Assembly: GCA_903901395.1 (NCBI GenBank)
Contig: CAIUQW010000037.1
Location: 1 to 8,932 of the forward strand
Length of the DNA: 8,932 bases
Direction of reading: 5' to 3'
Origin: an uncultured Chlorobiales bacterium
GTDB taxonomy: Bacteria > Bacteroidota > Chlorobiia > Chlorobiales > Chlorobiaceae
The translations under genes and the position numbers were made by a program. This document shows, one piece after another, positions 5,886-8,932 of the stretch (the first letter of the stretch is position 1; each line of letters begins with the position of its first letter). The notes under the pieces are model-generated. The model saw only the letters and a program-made list of their open reading frames with translations. It did no database searches and was not told where the DNA came from.

Positions 5886-7250
5886 GGATATAATCTCCTT
5901 TTCTTTGATTGAACGAATTCTGCATGAACGGTTCAGGTAAGCTTTCAATATTCCTGCCTGCATTCGTCTTACATTACGTATGGTACGAATACGCAAGATC
6001 GTTTGATGAAGCATTGTTATTGGATACTCGTCACCGGAAATAATCGATCGAACGACTTGTGAGGCCATATTCGAATGAATATTGTCAATCTTGTTTTCAA
6101 CTGACATTGCCGATAGCAACCAATAAGCAGAATAGTGTCCGCTATCATAGCTGGAACGAACAATATCAATATCATCATAATGCTGCCGTATGGCCTCCGT
6201 CACGACACGCTCCGTGCTCTCATGCCAGAATCGCACCGATATTCTCGCAACATTTGGTCCCAGCCCAAGGAAGAAAAATCTTGCAGACGCTGTTTCCGTC
6301 AATACTTGGCTGGCATTTGAGAACAGAGATGCAATGGCCCTGGTATCTGCTTCAGGATCATCGACAGACGGAAAACAAAACAAAGTCGGGAAAAGCTGCT
6401 CTAAATCGCTTTTATACTCTGACCAGAAAACAAGCGTCAGATCGCCGATCTGAACTTTATTTTTTGAATTACGAGCAAGAAGACTGTTTAGTGCGGTAGT
6501 ATAGGCAAATTCCGCAGATTTGCTTGTTGGGGCATTATAAGCCTGTTCTTTTCCATAAGAGTCATAACCAGAATTCTTCTGAAAAGAGACCATTTTTTTT
6601 GAGTCCTTGTTTATCGGAGTATCACTGTGTATACGAGCTATAGAACTGTATACGCCAGTCAGAAGACATACTCCTCTATGTTCTTCATCAGTATCATTCA
6701 AATTGCATGTTTCAATGTATAACTTCACATTTGGACGACACGGTACCAGAACCGTTTCTTCATAAAGGCGAAAACTCATGTTACAGCCATTGATTTTTAA
6801 ACATTCATTCCAGTTGTTCGCACATGAAACTTTTTTATATTCATTTTTTTTGTAAAAAGAAATTACTGCAGCAACCCCATCATCCTTTTTGAGTGATTCT
6901 GGCAATGAGTTGATTTTATTTATAAATGCATTAAACTGTTTCACTGCCATTTCAGTGCTTTTCATATCATCACCTCTTGGATTTCCCAAAACATAACCGT
7001 AGTGATCCCATAGCAGATTACTTGTCATCCATGCATTAGAGCCGGATCTTGCGGTTGACTTTGGAAGCAAAAAGGTTTGAGGCTTTTTCTTATCTCCTTG
7101 CCGCGTCTCTTCAAGTGCGATAAAAATTCCCTGATGATCGATAACTATAATAAATGGTATTTCTTTCCACTCGAATCCGGGCGGAGCTATCCCGCTTTCA
7201 GGATCGGCTGCTTTTTGCCGGTAATAATTATATAATGCCTGCAAAATCAT
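5523..7250 (-). CDS. cas8c: Cas8c (Csd1), type I-C Cascade large subunit
   Basis: Cas8c recognises the PAM and starts target DNA unwinding in the type I-C complex. At 575 residues it is near the usual size. The start MILQALYNYYRQKAADPESG (1-20) with IAPPGFEWKEIPF (21-33) and SNLLWDHYGYVLG (77-89) is typical. So are CLLTGVYSSIARIH (195-208), SYGKEQAYNAP (231-241), EFAYTTALNSLL (247-258) and VQIGDLTLVFWSE (266-278). The C-terminal part YLLGRLFAVLEKIQEQ...GIN.TIRDHYYATASSTP and DQARFAIGYYHQ (565 region) forms the small-subunit-like domain. The ATG overlaps the cas5c stop (ATGA), and GAGG lies 7 nt upstream. Its own stop overlaps an ATG, 15-18 bp before the true cas7 start. No frameshift or stop interrupts it. 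Cas3, which Cas8c would recruit, is not encoded in the window. Confidence 0.95.
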   Translation of the reverse strand: MILQALYNYYRQKAADPESGIAPPGFEWKEIPFIIVIDHQGIFIALEETRQGDKKKPQTFLLPKSTARSGSNAWMTSNLLWDHYGYVLGNPRGDDMKSTEMAVKQFNAFINKINSLPESLKKDDGVAAVISFYKKNEYKKVSCANNWNECLKINGCNMSFRLYEETVLVPCRPNVKLYIETCNLNDTDEEHRGVCLLTGVYSSIARIHSDTPINKDSKKMVSFQKNSGYDSYGKEQAYNAPTSKSAEFAYTTALNSLLARNSKNKVQIGDLTLVFWSEYKSDLEQLFPTLFCFPSVDDPEADTRAIASLFSNASQVLTETASARFFFLGLGPNVARISVRFWHESTERVVTEAIRQHYDDIDIVRSSYDSGHYSAYWLLSAMSVENKIDNIHSNMASQVVRSIISGDEYPITMLHQTILRIRTIRNVRRMQAGILKAYLNRSCRIRSIKEKEIISVSLDVTNMSTGYLLGRLFAVLEKIQEQGIPGINSTIRDHYYATASSTPMKVFPQLLKMKNYHLEKIKIRGLKRKYEKLLTEIISSIPPDMPSGLVMEDQARFAIGYYHQKSDLNNSKIIQ

Positions 7251-7978
7251 TTTTTTACCTCTTCACTTTCCCAGTCCGGCACTTCAATGATACCGGAATT
7301 CATTTTGGCTCGAAAAAATGCTGGCGCGGGATTTTGCGGATTCCTGAAATCGAGATCATACAGCATAAACCCAAAATCTTTGGTTTCACTGATTGGTTCC
7401 GGCTCACCTGAAATATCTTCGATATACCTGAATTCGCAACTAAACTCCCTGCACCCCAGATAGGGTTGATTGAAACATTGTCCTTTTCTCGCACGACGTT
7501 CAAAAATTGCATAGTATTTCCCTGGATTTTCATCTTTTCTCAGCACCTCTTTTTCCCATGTATCTTCCGATGGGACGGGAACAAATTTATCCCTTTTCAT
7601 TCTTGCTGACTGTGGTATAAATTCCAGATCAGCATATAACCGGTAAGCAACATCACGAAGCAATAAACTGGCTCTCTGTTGACGATGCTTCAATCCGCCT
7701 TGATTATCTGTATCATCGATAAAAATTCCACCGTTATCGCTCATGACAATCGCCAATTCATTGCGACGCACTGATATCCATTTGATAGGTCTCAATACTT
7801 CGATTTTACGAATTCTCCATTTTACCGCCGGCTTCCAGAAGATGGACTCGAACACAGCACGCGCAGCCGATGGCGTAATAATGTCATAACTCACTCGTTC
7901 AACCTTCATTTCAGGCCTTGTAAAACAGGCGAACTCCCCTTTTACTTCAAGACAAAAGGTTTTATTGAAATATTCCAT
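7247..7978 (-). CDS. cas5c: Cas5c (Cas5d), crRNA-processing and Cascade subunit
   Basis: In type I-C, Cas5c replaces Cas6. It cuts the pre-crRNA at the base of the repeat stem-loop and stays bound to the 5' handle. The 243-residue product has FCLEVKGEFACFTRPEMKVE (8-27), TPSAARAVFESIFWKPAVKW (35-54), RPIKWISVRRNEL (63-75), RQQRASLLLRDVAYRL (99-114) and GKYYAIFERRARKGQCF (153-169). PYLGCREFSCEF (172-183) and FGFMLYDLDF (202-211) complete the typical Cas5c outline. Residues corresponding, from memory, to the Bacillus halodurans Cas5d triad Tyr46/Lys116/His117 appear here as Phe47, Lys154 and Tyr155. Natural variation at these positions is known, so activity cannot be ruled out. AAGGG lies 9 nt before the ATG. 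It is the first gene of the remaining cas operon and overlaps cas8c by 4 bp. No cas3 precedes it. Confidence 0.95.
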   Translation of the reverse strand: MEYFNKTFCLEVKGEFACFTRPEMKVERVSYDIITPSAARAVFESIFWKPAVKWRIRKIEVLRPIKWISVRRNELAIVMSDNGGIFIDDTDNQGGLKHRQQRASLLLRDVAYRLYADLEFIPQSARMKRDKFVPVPSEDTWEKEVLRKDENPGKYYAIFERRARKGQCFNQPYLGCREFSCEFRYIEDISGEPEPISETKDFGFMLYDLDFRNPQNPAPAFFRAKMNSGIIEVPDWESEEVKK

Positions 7979-8932
7979 GTACTTGTTCCCTTGAATTCAT
8001 TATGAAAAATTGTGCCTCATTACTCTGATCACTTCATGGCTAACGCACTAATCTGTCGTGCTCATCCTGATCAGAATAAAATTTGACATAGATTGAAGCG
8101 AATACACTTTCACAACAAGAGGGCTTCTTTGTTTTTTTTCGATTAACAGGTACTTGACGAGTCCGACAGATGTTGCGGTTATTGAACCCTCTTTGAACCA
8201 TATCACCCACCTTTACCTTCTCATGAAAGAGGTTGAGCAGGCGTTCCTGACGGACAATCAATCAGAGCCGCTCAATCTAGGTCATCTGTGAAGAACAAAA
8301 CCCCAAGGCCGCTTTCTGGAAATAAGCTCTTGGTAACAGTTGCTGAAGGGATTATAATGTAATAATACATCACTTACTAAAAGCTTCAAATGTCATGGAC
8401 GGTCGTTAGAATACTCATATGCTTCCCTACAATCTGAGCACCCTCACGAAGTGGATATGACCACACATCATCACAGAAAAATCATGAGACGACGTGTTTA
8501 TGAGATTTATTGTAATAATAAAGTAATAATGACCATTCTTGAAAACAAAAAGTCGATATAATGCTATCATTATACCACGATCACGATAAAGAAATGTATA
8601 AATACAGTGTATATTCTTCCTTTGTGCTCTGAATATTCAATATATATGTTCACAGAGAAAAAGAATTCTTCAATCTATATGTAAAAATAAAATTGATTCT
8701 TTCTATAGCTTTTCATATACGTCAGGCCACAGCGCCACTACCTTGACGATCACGCGCTCATTTGATCAACATCGAGGTTCATTTTTGGGGGAGGGCAGCG
8801 ATACTCATTATAACCATCACATGGCCTTGAGACAGTTTATCTCAACATATCCAAAGATAAGGTGATGACGAAAAATATATGTATCGGCGACAAATAAGCT
8901 TGTGGATTGCGAAAAACAAAAATCCAGCAGTC
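7979..8932. other. AT-rich region upstream of cas5c without a credible gene
   Basis: Nearly 1 kb upstream of cas5c holds no convincing gene. cas3 normally stands here, but I found no HD motif, helicase motif or other Cas3-like stretch on the minus strand. A 73-codon minus-strand frame at 8040-8261 uses a TTG start without a ribosome-binding site and is not counted. Small GC-richer patches (about 8140-8330 and 8720-8765) stand out from the AT-rich background. A short frame in the second, read on the minus strand, gives VIVKVVALWPDVYEKL. They may be debris of older genes. The cas promoter must lie here, but no clear -35/-10 pair was found. Confidence 0.55.

Noticed and set aside
8040..8261. 73-codon minus-strand frame considered as a cas3 remnant
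   Set aside because: It has a TTG start without a ribosome-binding site, no helicase or HD motif and no match to the Cas3 C-terminus that I know. It could be gene debris but cannot be supported.
8722..8766. GC-richer patch with a protein-like minus-strand reading (VIVKVVALWPDVYEKL)
   Set aside because: It is only about 16 codons between stops with no start signal. Mentioned only as possible debris.
8780..8815. GGGGAGGGCA-CGAT similarity between 8786-8803 and CRISPR relic B
   Set aside because: The GTTTCAATCC part is absent and the similarity is short and gapped, so it is not counted as a repeat unit.

Overview
The window looks like chromosomal DNA of a green sulfur bacterium (Chlorobiaceae, Chlorobium/Chlorobaculum type). 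The left end carries soxJ-soxX-soxY on the minus strand, the gene order that opens the soxJXYZAKBW thiosulfate-oxidation cluster of that group. This assignment rests on recalled gene order and protein motifs, not on a database search.

Layout. (1) 1-2071, minus strand, GC-rich: soxJ (flavocytochrome-c/FccB-type flavoprotein), soxX (monohaem cytochrome c) and the first 79 codons of soxY, which runs off the left edge. The three genes are about 70 bp apart and could be read from a promoter near 2170-2198. All three proteins carry export signals and act in the periplasm. SoxY carries the sulfur substrate, SoxX is half of the SoxXA cytochrome that loads it, and SoxJ is a probable accessory flavoprotein. 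(2) About 2200-3050: AT-rich DNA with no recognisable gene and several small hairpins. (3) 3052-3403: a broken CRISPR array of four type I-C-like 32-nt repeat units. One is nearly intact and three are degenerate. (4) 3404-4400: AT-rich DNA with one or two unrecognised ORFs and a strong 13-bp-stem hairpin terminator, lying where cas4-cas1-cas2 would normally be. (5) 4408-7978, minus strand: cas5c, cas8c and cas7c, tightly coupled and apparently full length. A ribosome-binding site inside cas8c marks a probable separate Cas11c small subunit. (6) 7979-8932: AT-rich DNA with no credible gene. cas3 would be expected here but is not seen.

Functional picture. The right half encodes every protein of a type I-C Cascade (Cas5c, Cas8c, Cas7c and internal Cas11c). 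The nuclease-helicase Cas3 and the adaptation module Cas4-Cas1-Cas2 are absent, and the array is mostly ruined. Either a type I-C locus is being lost and the effector genes have not yet decayed, or a nuclease-less Cascade is kept for another use, such as target binding without cleavage or use with arrays or Cas3 elsewhere in the genome. The open frames, good ribosome-binding sites and intact internal cas11c start favour recent or continuing function of the complex.

The sharp change in base composition next to the sox genes suggests an accessory, probably acquired, segment joined to core or mobile sulfur-oxidation genes.
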